This document shows positions 22,900 to 34,609 of a stretch of 64,000 nt of DNA, piece after piece. The translations under genes and the position numbers were made by a program. Under the pieces are notes generated by a model. That model was not told the DNA's origin and did not search any database. It was given only the letters and a program-made list of their open reading frames with translations. Position 1 is the first letter of the stretch. Every line of letters starts with the position of its first letter. The stretch lies in NCBI GenBank assembly GCA_012934845.2, contig WNNJ02002175.1:1-64000 (forward strand). The letters are read 5' to 3'. Source of the stretch: Pomphorhynchus laevis (lineage: Eukaryota > Acanthocephala > Palaeacanthocephala > Echinorhynchida > Pomphorhynchidae).

Positions 22900-23730
22900 A
22901 GAACAACACATTGTTCTGTTTTGCGGATGATGTAAAGATTTGGCGTGAGATTGTTAGTACGGATGATGTTAATGTTTTGCAGTCGGATATAAACATCTTA
23001 TTAAGATGGTCCAAGACAAATTTTCTATCTATTAATCCAGCGAAGTGTGCACATCTCATAATCGGATCATATGTTTTATCTCTTTATGATATAAACTCAG
23101 TAAAAATACCAAAGGTATCAAAGTACAGAGATCTTGGAGTGGTAGTTTCGTCGAATTTGAGGTCTGCGGCTAATACTAGGATAGTGTGTCATCGAGCATT
23201 CATATTACTGATTCTGTTTAGAAGATCATTCCAGTCATTTAGTCCCGATGCATGTAGGAAGATATTTGTTTTATTTTGCCCATCATCGAATACGGCATTT
23301 TTGTTAGCTTTCCACAAATATTAGCAGAATTTCGCCAAATATAAAGTTTTAAGAGCAGGATCAAACAAAATAGTAGGTTTCTCGTCTTTTTAGTATGGAG
23401 ATAGAATAAAATCTTTAAATTTGACGTCATTAATATGTAAAACAATTATAGATCATACGATGGTGTATAAGATAGTGGCGAATGGATTTGGAGCAGAGGG
23501 ACTTAAGAAGCTGTTCACTTTGCCATGCAACCACCGCATTATGGACACTCTTTTAAGGTTAATCAAACCACGAATTCGGAGAATTCCGATGCATTGCCGA
23601 TCTGCAACTAGAACAATAAATAATTGAATGGGTTGCAGCTATTTAATAACCATATACGAGATCTTCAGCAATTTAAAGCAGAAATCAATAGGAAATTGAA
23701 CGATTTTTGCTTTTCTTACGACTAATTTTT
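22900..23730 (+). mobile_element. CR1-like LINE, 3' fragment
   Basis: It begins inside the catalytic RT box (LFCFADDVKIW at 22911), continues with NPAKCAHLIIGSYV, KVSKYRDLGVVVSS, and ends with a diverged CR1 C-terminus (FKAEINRKLNDFCFSYD) and a stop near 23724. At least one frame change lies near 23320-23420. It forms a head-to-head junction with the element to its left. Confidence 0.75.
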
Positions 23731-24655
23731 GTTTTTGTATATTTTTTCATTATTGCTACCAGTGTTATGAACTTATGCTCCGTTGCTGCTGTGCGATTAA
23801 TAATACCCTAAAATATGTATGCTCCTATTTGATCTCCATATATTGTTTTCTATCACAAAATATGTTATGATATCTGAAATTAAATCAGAAATATCACAAA
23901 ATATTCAATGATACCAAACAATAAAAAAAACAAAACTTTTTCGATAAGTCAATAAGCAGCTTTTTCACTTTAACAATGGGATGGAACATTATATGTTACT
24001 TTCTCAACCGGATGTAATCAAAACATACAAACAGGTGTTGCATATCTTTAATTATATATTCGTTCAATATCTTGTTGATTGCATGGCAAACCATTTTGTA
24101 TTCTCTCTAAACATTGTAAGCTTACAATTTTAAAATTCGTATGATATTTCTACCATTAGTGGATCGTAATACGAAGTTTTGTTGGTATCATAAAATCATA
24201 AATTCAAATTATTAAAAAAATATGATTTGCGGTGCATCAAAAGATCATGAAAAATACTCAAATACTATTGAAAATACTTAGGAAAAAGGTAAATTATTTT
24301 CTACACGGAATGTTGGTATTTCTGTTGTTTATGGAATCAAAGAGAATTTCTTTTATAATATTCAGGGTAAGCACATCATTGTTAATCCTGTAATAGAAAA
24401 ATATGAATTTCCACAATTTAAAAAACTGTTAATAATACAAATTTATTTGTATTATTACAAATATTATTACATATAAATATAAGCGATAAAATTAACAAAA
24501 GTTCCATTAACAAAAGTTCAAAAATATGAACTCATGTATAATCCGGTAAAAATAACAATTAGCAAATAATCGAAGGTCGAGGAATATTTCAATATTCTTC
24601 TTAGACATTTTATTTTAAGCAATCTTCTGACTGGATCTAGTACAACTCAACCAGG
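23731..24655. other. AT-rich spacer, nothing recognised
   Basis: No coding or structured repeat that I can support. Confidence 0.5.
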
Positions 24656-25800
24656 ATATTTACCAAACTATATCTATAGGTTGGTATGGTTGGTATTTCT
24701 TCCTCCTCCGTAGCATGGTTTGCCCCATATCTGTCCGACCGTTCCTTTCGCGTCTGTTCTAATTCATCATCTTCCCCTCCCGTCACCATTTTTTGCGGGG
24801 TCCCACAAGGTTCAGTCCAAGGTCCCCTGCTCTTCTCTCTTCTGCTTGGCGATCTCTCTCCGTTTATCAAACCTTACTCCTTTAACGTCATGCAATACGC
24901 CGATGACATCATCATCTATGCTTATGCACCTGCACATCGCATACACGATATAGGCATTTCTTCCTCAAACTATCTTTCTCTTATCTACGAACCTCTCACC
25001 AATCTCCATCTCGTTTTAAACCCCGACAAGTCTAAAATAATGTGGATCCTCCCCCGTAAACCAAACATATCTCCTCTCACTGTATCGTTTGCCTCATCGA
25101 TCATCCCCATAGTCCACAATCTCACTTTCTTAGGCTTCCATTTCGATGATCACCTTTCCCTTAAACCCTTCGTCCGTGACAAGGTCCGCTCGTCTAACTT
25201 AATTCTCCGTGACATCCGCAGTATCCGCCCCCTTATCAACTTCCGTTCTTGTATGTCTCTTCTTTCATCGTTTCTTTTCCCTAAAATCGATTACTGCCTT
25301 AGCAGCCCTCTCGCAAATTCTCCAAAATCTATCATCCTACCCTACAACGAATAATCAACTCCGCCGTTCATTGTGCTCCTTCGTCTCTATCGCTTCGACC
25401 ACACATCCACATATTTTGCCCAACTCTACTGGCCCACCATTCGCATCCGCATCAAACTTCGCCTTCTTCTTGTAACTTTTCGTCTCATCGCTGTCGGTTC
25501 CCCATCGTTCATCAACCTTCCTTTCTTAGACGACACTCGCCCCACCTAGATATCGCTGCGTTCCCGTCATACACTCTTACTCCACGTTCCCAATTACTCC
25601 AACAACTATGGTCTCCGATCATTCCTTGTCGCCGCCTCACTCGCCTGGAATCAACTCCCTCTCGACGTCCGCCGCGCTCCCTCCTTTATCACATTCAAAC
25701 ACCTCCTCCGTTCACACCTTCTCGACACCTGATTCACAGTCTTGTTTTGTTGTGGTCATGTAAGCCTTCGCTGGCACGCATTTGCCACGTTAAATAAATC
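24656..25800 (+). mobile_element. LINE family B, RT to 3' end
   Basis: The frame 24686-25354 (222 codons) has VAWFAPYLSDRSFRV, CGVPQGSVQGPLLFS, the catalytic MQYADDIIIY, NPDKSKIMWILPRKPN and TFLGFHFDDHLSL, then a frameshift. The C-terminus can be followed to near 25730, and the 3' end GTTAAATAAATCTTTTTTT is at about 25785-25800. It is 5'-truncated and broken. Confidence 0.85.
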
Positions 25801-25805
25801 TTTTT

Positions 25806-26625
25806 TTAAACATCTCTCCAATCTCCATCTCGTTTCAAACCCCGACAAGTTCAAAATAATGTGGATCCTCCCCGTAAACTAAACATATCTCCTCCCACTG
25901 TATCTTTTGCCTTATCGATCATCCTACTAGTACACAATCTCACTTTCTTAGACTTCCATTTCGTGATCACCTTTTCCTTAAACCCTTCGTCCGTGACAAA
26001 GTCCGCTCGTTTAACTTAATTCTCCGTGACATCCGCAGTATCCGCCTTCTTATCAAATTCCGTTCTTGTATGTCTCTTCTTTCATCGCTTTTTTCCCTAA
26101 AATCGATTACTGCCTTAGCAGCTTTCTCGCAAATTCTCCAAAATCTATCATCCTACCCTACAACGAATAATCAACTCCGCCGTTCGAATGCTATTTCGTC
26201 TCTGTCGCTTCGACCACACATCCGCATATTTTGCCCAACTCTCCTGGCCCACCATTCACATCCGCATCAAACTTCGCCTTCTTCTTGTAACTTTTCGTCT
26301 CATCGCTGTCGGCTAACCATCGTTCATCAATCTTCTTTTCTTAGACGACACTCGCCCTACCTCGCTAACGCTTCGTTCCCGTCATACCCTCTTACTTCAC
26401 GTTCCCGATTACTCCAACAACTACGGTCTCCAATCCTTCCTCGTCGACACCTTACTCGCCTGGAATCAACTCTCTCTCGACGTCCGCCGCGTTTCCGCTT
26501 ATATCACATTCAAATACCTCCTCCGTTCACACCTTCTCGACACATGATTTACATTTTTATTTTGTTGTGGTCATGTAAGCGTGCGCTGGCACGTATTTGC
26601 CACTTTAAAATAAATCTTTTTTATA
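25806..26625 (+). mobile_element. LINE family B, second tandem copy, 3' part
   Basis: It begins at a point equivalent to about 24998 of the previous copy (the NLHLVLNPDKSK region) and runs to the 3' end near 26625 (AAAATAAATCTTTTTTA). The two copies stand in direct orientation with almost no spacer. Several frameshifts are present. Confidence 0.85.
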
Positions 26626-27699
26626 TATTATTTTCTTTGGCTGTTCCTGAACAGGCCAATGTTTATTTGAAATACTTTGATAGTAATTTAAATCAATTCG
26701 GTACTGTATCACACAAACCGATTACAGTCAATGCTAAGATCAGGAATATAGAACACTGTACGTAAAGCAAGATCTTCAAATCTTAAAGAAACATTTTAAC
26801 CTGAGTAATATCAGGCTCATCACCACGAAAAGAGGAACACAATTATCGATAGCATTCGAAAATACAACAAGGATAATAAACTACTATTATCGATAAATGC
26901 GTATAATCCCGTTTTGATCACAAACCTAGTGTTCCAATAAATATCGAATAACTATTTCACATTTCCCACTGCCAGAGGTGCCACGGTTGAAAAAACTAGG
27001 AATCAGCTTGTACTCGTCCAGTAGCATGCCCGATATACAAAGACGTAAATCCTTGCCTATTGGGCATGATTATTGGAAATATAATCCTGGTATATAGGGA
27101 ATATTATGGGCGAAAGCATTGCTGTCAGGCACTCCCCATTAATGAGCAGTGCTTGACAGCGATGGTCCTGTCTGCGTCAATTGTGGTCAGGATCATCTCT
27201 CTTACGAGAATAAATTTCCTATTTCAGAAATACTCGGATCATTTCTTCAAGGACATTGCAATAAACTCAACATATGCTTCAGAAGTGCCCTGTACCCATA
27301 AGCCCAGAACAAGCAACCTGCATACGCAGTATATATGCTATTGTTAGTTAACATGAGTCTAACTGATTTTCAAAAAACCATTGAGACATTTGTAAGCAAA
27401 ATGCTTATCAACTTTTTTACCCTTCAGAAAAAAATAAGCCTTTATATGATTCAAAAAATCTGTCTCAACGACCGAAATCAAACTTCGTTTACCAAGCTTT
27501 TTAAGAAAGAAGGGATATGAGCTAAACAGGAAGATGATGATACTGTATTGTAAGTACTAATAACAAGACAATTTTGTGGGAAATACATGCCACCAATTGG
27601 TTCTGACGGCAACAGGAAGGGCAATCTTCGTATCAGCTTGACCAACTAGTAGTATTATTCTATCTAACATGCTGGCAAACGCACTTAGAAGTAGTTAAA
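26626..27699. other. No gene recognised; one hairpin at 27121-27160
   Basis: Small open frames at 27060-27347 and 27335-27520 have no recognisable features. GCTGTCAGGCACT at 27121-27133 pairs with AGTGCTTGACAGC at 27148-27160 (one wobble). Confidence 0.4.
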
Positions 27700-28400
27700 C
27701 ATTTTTCCACGTAATATCTATTTGCTGACTTCGGGAGGAGCTTATTCACTTCGTCTTCTGCCTTGCCAAGATAATAACGTTATTGTCCTTCAGGAAACTA
27801 AATTAATCAAAATCTCTCAGAACATCACTCGTTATTTACCAAAGTATATCAGCACCCTCTATACTCCGAGCGTAATCCCTGCTCACTCTTAATCTTAATC
27901 TCTTGTAACTTTAGTTAAATGCTCACTTAGGTCTACACCCTACTAAACCTATCTTGTCCGGCTATGTCTTGTAAGGATGATAAACGCATTAGTTTACCCA
28001 ATATCTATATTCGGCAGGGGTGTTACACACGAATCGCGATCTCCTGGATCGAATAGTTGGTAGTGATTATAATATGATACTTTGTGGCTTCAACGAAATT
28101 ACTCATCGTTCGATCAAAGCCGGAATTAACACACTAAGAAACAATTGCTTAATTCATTTAAAACCAGTCATCACCTTTCATTGCACAACAATAAACTCTC
28201 TCGTTGGAATTTTACAGCTTTATCAAAAGTAATTGATTAAACCCCTCTGCATTAAACAGTCGCAACAATATCTCTCCACCTTTCATTACACCTCTGCTGA
28301 CGTTAAAGGAATGCTACCAAACTGCGATGAAGATACGACTTTAATCCTATCAAAGTGGCCCTCTTTCAGTCGACGAGTTTTATAGGAATCAATTTTTCTT
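27700..28400 (+). mobile_element. LINE family C, endonuclease fragment
   Basis: The + strand reads DNNVIVLQETKLIKISQNIT (LQETKL endonuclease motif) and, in another frame, TNRDLLDRIVGSDYNMIL, FHCTTINSLVGILQLY and LIKPLCIKQSQQ. The last three blocks match, residue for residue at many positions, the minus-strand LINE at 52.4-54.6 kb (NRDLLDRIFYDMLLGDLN, FHCSTTNSLLDILLLHKKW). This is a diverged, frame-broken fragment. Confidence 0.7.
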
Positions 28401-28574
28401 TATAATTAAAAAGTTATTCTCATGACGCAACTTATCCCCTCTTGGTGTATTTTAATGAGTAGGGATTTGTCTATGACAGATATCTTAAACTCATTAAGTC
28501 CATGATCAAGATTCTTCAAATCCCGAACGCTAATCTCCACTCGTATCTGTCATTTTTACATACAGATAGAGAAA

Positions 28575-29160
28575 TAAGATCGCAATTACAATGCTTCTCC
28601 TCCGCCTTCGACATTGTCAACCACTCCGTCCTCCTTTATCGCCTTCGTTATGATCACGGCGTTTCTTCCTCCTCCGTAGCATGGTTTGCCTCATATCTAT
28701 CTGACCGCTCCTTTTGCGTCTGTTCTAATTCATCATCCCCTCCCGTCCCTATTTTTTGCTGGGTCCCACAAGGTTCAGTCCTAGGTTCCCTGATTTTCTC
28801 TCTTCTGCTTGGCGATCTCTCCGTTTATCAAACCTTTCTCCTTTAACGCCATGCAATACGCCGATGACATCATCATCTATGCTCATGCACTCGCACATCG
28901 TATACACGATATTAGCATTTCTGCCTCCAACTGTCTTTCTTCTATCTACAAACGTATCTTCAATCTCCATCTCGTTCTAAACCTCGACAAGTCCAAAATG
29001 ATGTGGATCCTCCCCCGTAAACCAAACATATCTCCTCCCACTGTATATTTCGTTTCATCGATCATCCCCATAGTACACAATCTCACTTTCCTAGGCTTCC
29101 ATTTCGATGATCACCTTTCCCTTAAACCTTTCGTCTGCAACAAGGTCCGCATCATCTTTG
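28575..29160 (+). mobile_element. LINE family B, RT fragment
   Basis: The + strand reads SAFDIVNHSVLLYRLRYDHG, VAWFASYLSDRSFCV, VPQGSVLGSLIFSLLLGDL and, one frame over, AMQYADDIIIYAHALAHR and TFLGFHFDDHLSLKPFVC. It ends abruptly near 29150, so both ends are missing. Confidence 0.85.
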
Positions 29161-30065
29161 TTATCCTTCACTTAAGTCGCTCGGGGTGCTTGTGTAATAT
29201 GTTGACCTTACCCAAGTTGTAAATACTGGGTGTAAATACTGTTGTATACCAAGCGTTTCTTTTATTAAGATGAACTTAATTCGCGACAGTTCTACCCAAT
29301 CACTTATGTTTCTACGCTCTCCTTTCTCCTATATTATATCTTGACGCTTCAATTCCTCTTAAATCTCTTATGCGCGATCAATATATTATGGTATACGCTG
29401 ATTTAAGAGATCGCTATAGTTGAAATTTACAAACATGTCGCTCGGGGGTATTTGAGTAGGGTGTTAATCGGTTTAAATACTGTTGTATACCGAGCGTTTC
29501 TATTATGAAAATGACCCTGCTTCGCGACAGTTATTTCTTTTTATCCAGAAAGAATCTGATGACCTGTCTTTATGATCTGCTGCCTATTTCTATTTAAAAC
29601 TCCCTCATTTTCACCTGCAAAAAAGCGCTTGCACGCAAAATTCGAGACTATTTGGTTAGGCGAAATTTAATCCCACCTAGTTTTCATGTGTACGTTAGTG
29701 GACACGTTTCACTCAGCAATTGATTAAGTGTATCAATTCTGTCAGAAGAGCATTCATTAGTTACATGTAGTTGTTTTTCTTAACTTCATTGCATTTGACC
29801 ACATCTCCATTTCATTTGTTATCTCCTCGCTCAGATACAACGGGTTACATATGAGAATTGTTAACTTAATGGAAATAATGTTGTATACCGAGCGCTACAA
29901 CTATGAAGACGACTCTGATGCGCCTCAGTTCCACCAAGTCCATGATGTGCCTCAAGGCTCCCCTCTCAACTGTCTTGTATCTTGTCGCTTCAATTCTTAA
30001 CCCACTTATGCACGAGCAACATGTGGTATATGCTGATTTAACAGATCGCGGTATATTAATCAATT
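29160..30065. repeat. Three diverged copies of a roughly 270-400-bp unit
   Basis: Motifs recur: GTCGCTCGGGG (29172, 29437), TTGTATACCGAGCG (near 29250, 29483, 29880), TTCGCGACAGTT (near 29280, 29520), and GATTTAAGAGATCGC / GATTTAACAGATCGC (near 29400, 30035). The third copy is most diverged. AACAGATCGCGGTAT appears again alone near 31388. No protein is encoded; the family is unknown. Confidence 0.55.
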
Positions 30066-30289
30066 CCGCTAACTGAGTATATGTATTTATATAATTATAC
30101 AATATAAACAAATAAATAATAATAAATAGAGATAATAATGCTAAATCAATAAATCAAAATTTTTAATTAGATAATACATAATTATAAATAATTGTTATAA
30201 GATTTTATATAACTTATATCAAGTTAAAATAAAATATTTAAATTTAAAATACAAGTCAGGTTTTATGAATTGCCTAATAAATAACCGAC

Positions 30290-31340
30290 GTTGCATCAAA
30301 ATAAGGATTAGAGGTCATGAGGAACTGCTATACTACCAGGTTTTGACACATATTCATCGACTCAACATAGCAGCGGGGCCAAACACGTGCTAATGACGTA
30401 TTTCCTTTATGAAATTTGATTATCTAGTATTCCATTCTAACACAAAGTACATTATTTATTATCCGTCCACTAAGATTTTCTGCTAATTATTTTAAATTAA
30501 TTTTTTATATTTTTGTATTGATTTAAATATTTTACTATTTTCTGTTTAATAATATTTATACAGTAACTTATTTTAAAATATGCATCTATTAAATTATTTA
30601 AATGATTTTGAACAAAACCAATACAGATTGCAACGTTACAGATGGCAATTCTTAAAATTTCATTATTAAATGTATTATATTTTATATTATATGGTATGCA
30701 TGAATGCTCATGCAAAAATATGTTTCTTTTAAATTTAATGTGTCATCTTTATGATATAAATTCAAAGTAGTTTTAATTGATGTAAATTTAATGTTTATAT
30801 CTAGATATATATCTTCTTTATCATTAATATTAATTTTATTAAGAGTATGATACTTGATTAAATTTGTTCGCTTATTGAATAATAATAATTATGGTTAAAT
30901 ACATATATTATTAATGTATCAAAACCTATATTTCATATCTTTATATAATTTAAATTTATTTTTACGCAGTTATGTCAAATTGATATTCTATAAAGCTTAA
31001 AAATAAGTCAGCTATAATTGGGCGACTATTACTTCCCATTGGAACACCCTTTATTTGTCTAACAATATTAGAGTTTATTGTATAGAGCTTAAACTTTTTC
31101 TATAGGTTTCCTTACTTTTAAATAATTTTGATTTATCCAAATATCGAAGGTTTCTATTAATTCAATTTTATTTATATATTTATATTTATTTGATAGTTTA
31201 TTTTTTTAGATATGCGTTATAGTTATTATAACATATATGTATATCTTTTTCCGAATATAAGATTAAGTAATTTTTGATTTTTAAATATTAAGCATTCATA
31301 GAGACGTTATTTCATGTAATAAATTAGATTTATGTTAGCA
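30290..31340 (-). mobile_element. Penelope-like element remnant, RT C-terminal half
   Basis: Minus-strand frames match the better copy at 42.7-43.6 kb: [20 protein letters not shown] (RT block B), then [20 protein letters not shown] and HLNNLIDAYFKISY (30715-30497). A terminal repeat with the CTGCTATG/CATAGCAG helix lies at 30325-30373 (-). Many stops make it a fossil copy. Confidence 0.65.
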
Positions 31341-31483
31341 AATGTGTTTGAATCAACTAACTTAATAATGATATAATTGAATAATTTTAACAGATCGCGG
31401 TATAACGAATAACTTACTTTTCCCGCCAATTTCTATTCTGATTTAAGGTATCGGGAAGACTCGAACAGCATAAACTGACTCTA

Positions 31484-31575
31484 TGTTGTTTTGGCTTTTG
31501 AGTCTCATCAGTAGCGGGCTGCTGTACAGCTGGATTGAATGGCAGCACTCCTTGACAGCTCGCAAATTTCCCCTA
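31484..31575 (-). ncRNA. Hammerhead ribozyme-like motif, decayed copy
   Basis: On the minus strand: GTC, stem I with TGCTG/CAGCA, loop with CAATCCAGCTGT, CTGATGA, stem II GAC-TCAAAA-GCC, then AAAAC where GAAAC is expected. The core GAAA and one stem II pair are mutated, so it is probably inactive. Confidence 0.6.
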
Positions 31576-31775
31576 CAATATCGCGAGAAATTGGCGAGAA
31601 AAGAAAGCCATTTGTTATGACATTTCTACAAGCAATGAATGAGATTGGCTCATGTGCGCTTGATAAGAGTGCTTTTAAGTCCCTACTTGTTAGGTCCTTG
31701 TGAGCGAATTATTCGTGATGAATACTCTCACCAGTATTAATCCCTAGTACATGTATGTTTACTAGAATGACTTAT

Positions 31776-31852
31776 TGAGCTGTCTAGAAGTGCTGCATTT
31801 CAATCCAGTTGTGCAGCAGCCTTCTACTAATGAGACTCAAAAGTCGAAACAT
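31776..31852 (+). ncRNA. Hammerhead ribozyme-like motif, type III order
   Basis: The GTC triplet is at 31782-31784; stem I TAGAAG-TGCTGC pairs with GCAGCA-GC-CTTCTA; the core is CTAATGA at 31827-31833 (one change from CTGATGA, at the invariant G); stem II is GAC-TCAAAA-GTC; GAAAC is at 31846-31850. Stem III is only 1-2 bp. The fold is otherwise exact. The core substitution probably weakens or abolishes cleavage. Confidence 0.7.
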
Positions 31853-31910
31853 CATAGACTCAGTTTATGCTTTTTGAGTCTTCCCGATTCATTCGATCAG
31901 AATAGATCGC

Positions 31911-32960
31911 GGCATATTAAATTTATAAATATGTAGCATTCATATGTACTTTATTTCCTATAACAAATTAGATTTTAGCACATGTTTAAAACAAATAATT
32001 TAATAATGATATAATTGAATAATATTTTTGAAGCTATCTTTATTTATAATTTTAGAATATAAACCACGATGAAGTACAGATTTTCTGATATGTAAGATAA
32101 TCTAAGATTTTGATAGCTCGGTTTTACCAACAAGTTTTCGGAAAACACATTATATTTTTAGTGTAAAAATGTGAATTGTAAGCTAAAAAAGGGTTTCTAT
32201 TCAAACGTATTTTTCTGTAAATATCTCTCTGACTTCATTTATAAACTACAACAAAAGTATCAAACAATTTCGATTTGCGTTTCATATGAATTTTATCTTG
32301 AACTGTCTATCTAATCGAAAACTGTCCTGTCTTATGTACAAATGTTGCAATCTTTAAATATGAATTGATACACAACCGGACCATGTGTACATTACGGTTT
32401 ACCCACATAGAGCAAATGAAACAAATGGTCCGGAATAATATCATCTAATACAAATACAACCTACTGGATATGGAAAATTTCTGCTATTGCCAATTAATGA
32501 TTGAGAAATTAGCAGGCAATAGATTTTGCAAATGTGCTGGAGAAAGAGATAAATCTGAGTCTAATACTATATTGTTAAAGAAGCGTCTTATTCAGCAACA
32601 TCAATAATAGCCAACAAAACAATTGAACCCCCTCAATTACCACCACATGATTCGCTAATCAAGTACTCGTAGGAACATTAAGTGCAGAGATTTCTTTTGA
32701 ATTACATATTATATAATAGAATAATCAAACTTAGTTTATTCTGTTCACGTCTGTCCAGGCCAGTTGTATCGACGAAAATTTAAAAAAATGGAATTTGGAT
32801 TTCGATCATCAGTGGATAATAACCAATACATGATATAAATAGTGTTGGAATTTAATATTATAAATTAAAAATCTAAATACAAGGACTACACAAATAAAAA
32901 CGTAATAGTATAGATTTTTAATACCATTAAAAAATAATCATATGGAAAAAATTTGAAAAC
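31911..32960. other. AT-rich, nothing recognised
   Basis: No gene or repeat that I can support. Confidence 0.4.
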
Positions 32961-32964
32961 AGTT

Positions 32965-33085
32965 ATAAGTCAGTCAGACAACTTCACCAACCGTCTTCTT
33001 TCTTCTTCTACGGCCTTACGTCCAGATGGATCTGAGCCCCCAACCGATCCAACACGCCGCCTCCAATTGAACCACCCGGGGTCTA
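32965..33085 (-). mobile_element. tRNA-like SINE head
   Basis: On the minus strand TGGTTCAATTGG fits the pol III A box, and GGCTCAGATCC, about 45 bases downstream, resembles the B box (GGTTCGANTCC). The same arrangement is at 52.3 kb (TGGTTTAGTAGG and GGCTCAGATCC), with a shared GGCGTGTTGGAT between the boxes and a similar tail (GGCCGT...CTGACTGACT). This may be a tRNA-derived SINE or a tRNA-like 3' end of LINE family C. Confidence 0.5.
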
Positions 33086-33549
33086 CTATTGCTTACGAGC
33101 ATGATATGTTTCTTATAATAAATTCTTTAAATTTTCGAAATTGATAAAAGCAAATGTACGTTTACTGTTGCTTTATAGCCTGTGAATGTTAATTGTGGTG
33201 TCATATTCGTTTGTGTTTGTGTCTTACATAACACATTACTTGTCATTCATACTCTATGTTTATAACTTGCTCACATGTAGCTCTTAAAGTCCATGATGCA
33301 GCAATTTACTAATTTTCACATGTGCTTTTCAGATTAAAACCCCTTTTATACAAGCATATTCTGATACTTGCTATTTTCATGCAATACTTTTTTAATTGTA
33401 ACGAAACCATGTGTAAAACATTTCAATATATTTACAAAATATCAATTTCTAGTATAAAGTAACTTCCAATGGTAAAATAATTGTTTTCTTTAACTATTCC
33501 AACATTAATCCTCATTCGAATTTTGATGTCATCTCAATTAAATCTCTTA
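33086..33549. other. AT-rich, nothing recognised
   Basis: No gene or repeat that I can support. Confidence 0.4.
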
Positions 33550-33813
33550 TTCACTGGTCGGTTTGATATTATTCTCGTGTGGTTGTTTGAATCCTATTAG
33601 CATCACTGTATACTACAATCAGCGTGGGTGGACCTCATCAGCAGTGAGCCCATTTCGGCAACAAGGAATCAGCAGAAGCAGTAACAGGACTGAAACACGA
33701 AATGTAGGCGTGGGCCTCACTGCTGATGAGGTCCACCCACGCTGATTGTAGTGTACAGTGATGCTGATAGGATTCAAACAACCACACGAGGATAATATCA
33801 AACCGACCAGTGA
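33550..33813. repeat. Inverted repeat with Penelope-type hammerhead-like arms
   Basis: An arm of about 100 bp at 33550-33655 is repeated in reverse complement at about 33712-33813, around a spacer of about 56 bp. Outer ends are CACTGGTCGGTTTGATATTA and its complement. Each arm contains CACTG-CTGATGA-GGTCCACCCACGCT, followed by GTACAGTG (GTATACAGTG in the other arm), which pairs back with CACTG. The related copies at 42.1 and 44.7 kb keep GAAAT where this copy has GATT. It looks like two terminal units of a Penelope-like element placed face to face. Confidence 0.7.
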
Positions 33814-33930
33814 AGAATAGTGGCTCGTGTATGCAATATTCACAATAGTAAATCTCTTATATTTTACAAAAACAAATTTTGCAAAGCATTTACATGTCGT
33901 TCGTTACCTACTAAATGACTGTTTCTTCAT

Positions 33931-34144
33931 TCATAGAAGTCACAATAGATATTATTGATGCCATCATCTGCTGTTTGTTATTCCTGTATGAACAATATAC
34001 TCTAAGTATATTGAGTAATATACTTATAAGATACACTTAAAAGAACATTTCAAGAACCTCTATTGTCCTTGTAATTTTATTTTTTAATATTGATAGAATA
34101 TGAACTTGTTCATAACTGTGTAACATTAATTTCTTAAGTTGAAG
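33931..34144. repeat. 214-bp direct repeat, copy 1
   Basis: Nearly identical to 34395-34609, in direct orientation, 464 bp apart. It starts TTCATAGAAGTCACAATAG and ends TTAAGTTGAAG. No coding capacity. Confidence 0.9.
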
Positions 34145-34394
34145 TTTTAAATTTATGGATAGTAAATACACTGTTTAAGAATAAGAAATTACTGTATAAA
34201 ATGTAAATCTAAATTATATAAAGATATGAATTATGTTTCGATACATTGATGATATATGTGTATTTTTCTCCAGGTAGCCTTATTCTAATAAAACTAATAT
34301 TGATGATAACCATTAAATTATTCTGATTGTGGCAAGGTATTATCCTCACAGGTATTGTTCCTATTTTTGATACAGCAGGACGCTACTATGTGAC

Positions 34395-34609
34395 TTCATA
34401 GAAGTCACAATAGATATTATTGATGACATCATCTGCTGTTTGTTATTCCTGTATAAACAATATACTCTAAGTATATTGAGTAATATACTTATAAGATACA
34501 CTTAAAAGAACATTTCAAGAACCTCTATTGTCCTTGTAATTTTATTTTTTAATATTGATAGAATATGAACTTGTTCATAACTGTGTAACATTAATTTTTT
34601 AAGTTGAAG
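34395..34609. repeat. 214-bp direct repeat, copy 2
   Basis: The second copy. It ends exactly at the 3'-truncated edge of the CR1-like LINE at 34610, so the duplication or a deletion formed that junction. Confidence 0.9.

Larger units (their letters stand above)
31430..31910. repeat. Inverted pair of a roughly 175-bp hammerhead-bearing unit
   Basis: The segment 31430-31600 recurs in reverse complement at about 31745-31910, with a spacer of about 145 bp. Shared blocks include TCGGGAAGACTC, GCATAAACTGA, TTGAGTCTCAT and the loop CAATCCAG. Each arm holds a hammerhead motif, given separately. Confidence 0.75.

Noticed and set aside
26070-26765. 231-codon open frame on the plus strand
   Set aside because: Out-of-frame reading across LINE family B 3' sequence; the Ser/His/Pro-rich product matches no part of the family's protein frame.
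32953-33144. 63-codon open frame on the plus strand
   Set aside because: It runs antisense through the tRNA-like SINE head; no protein features.
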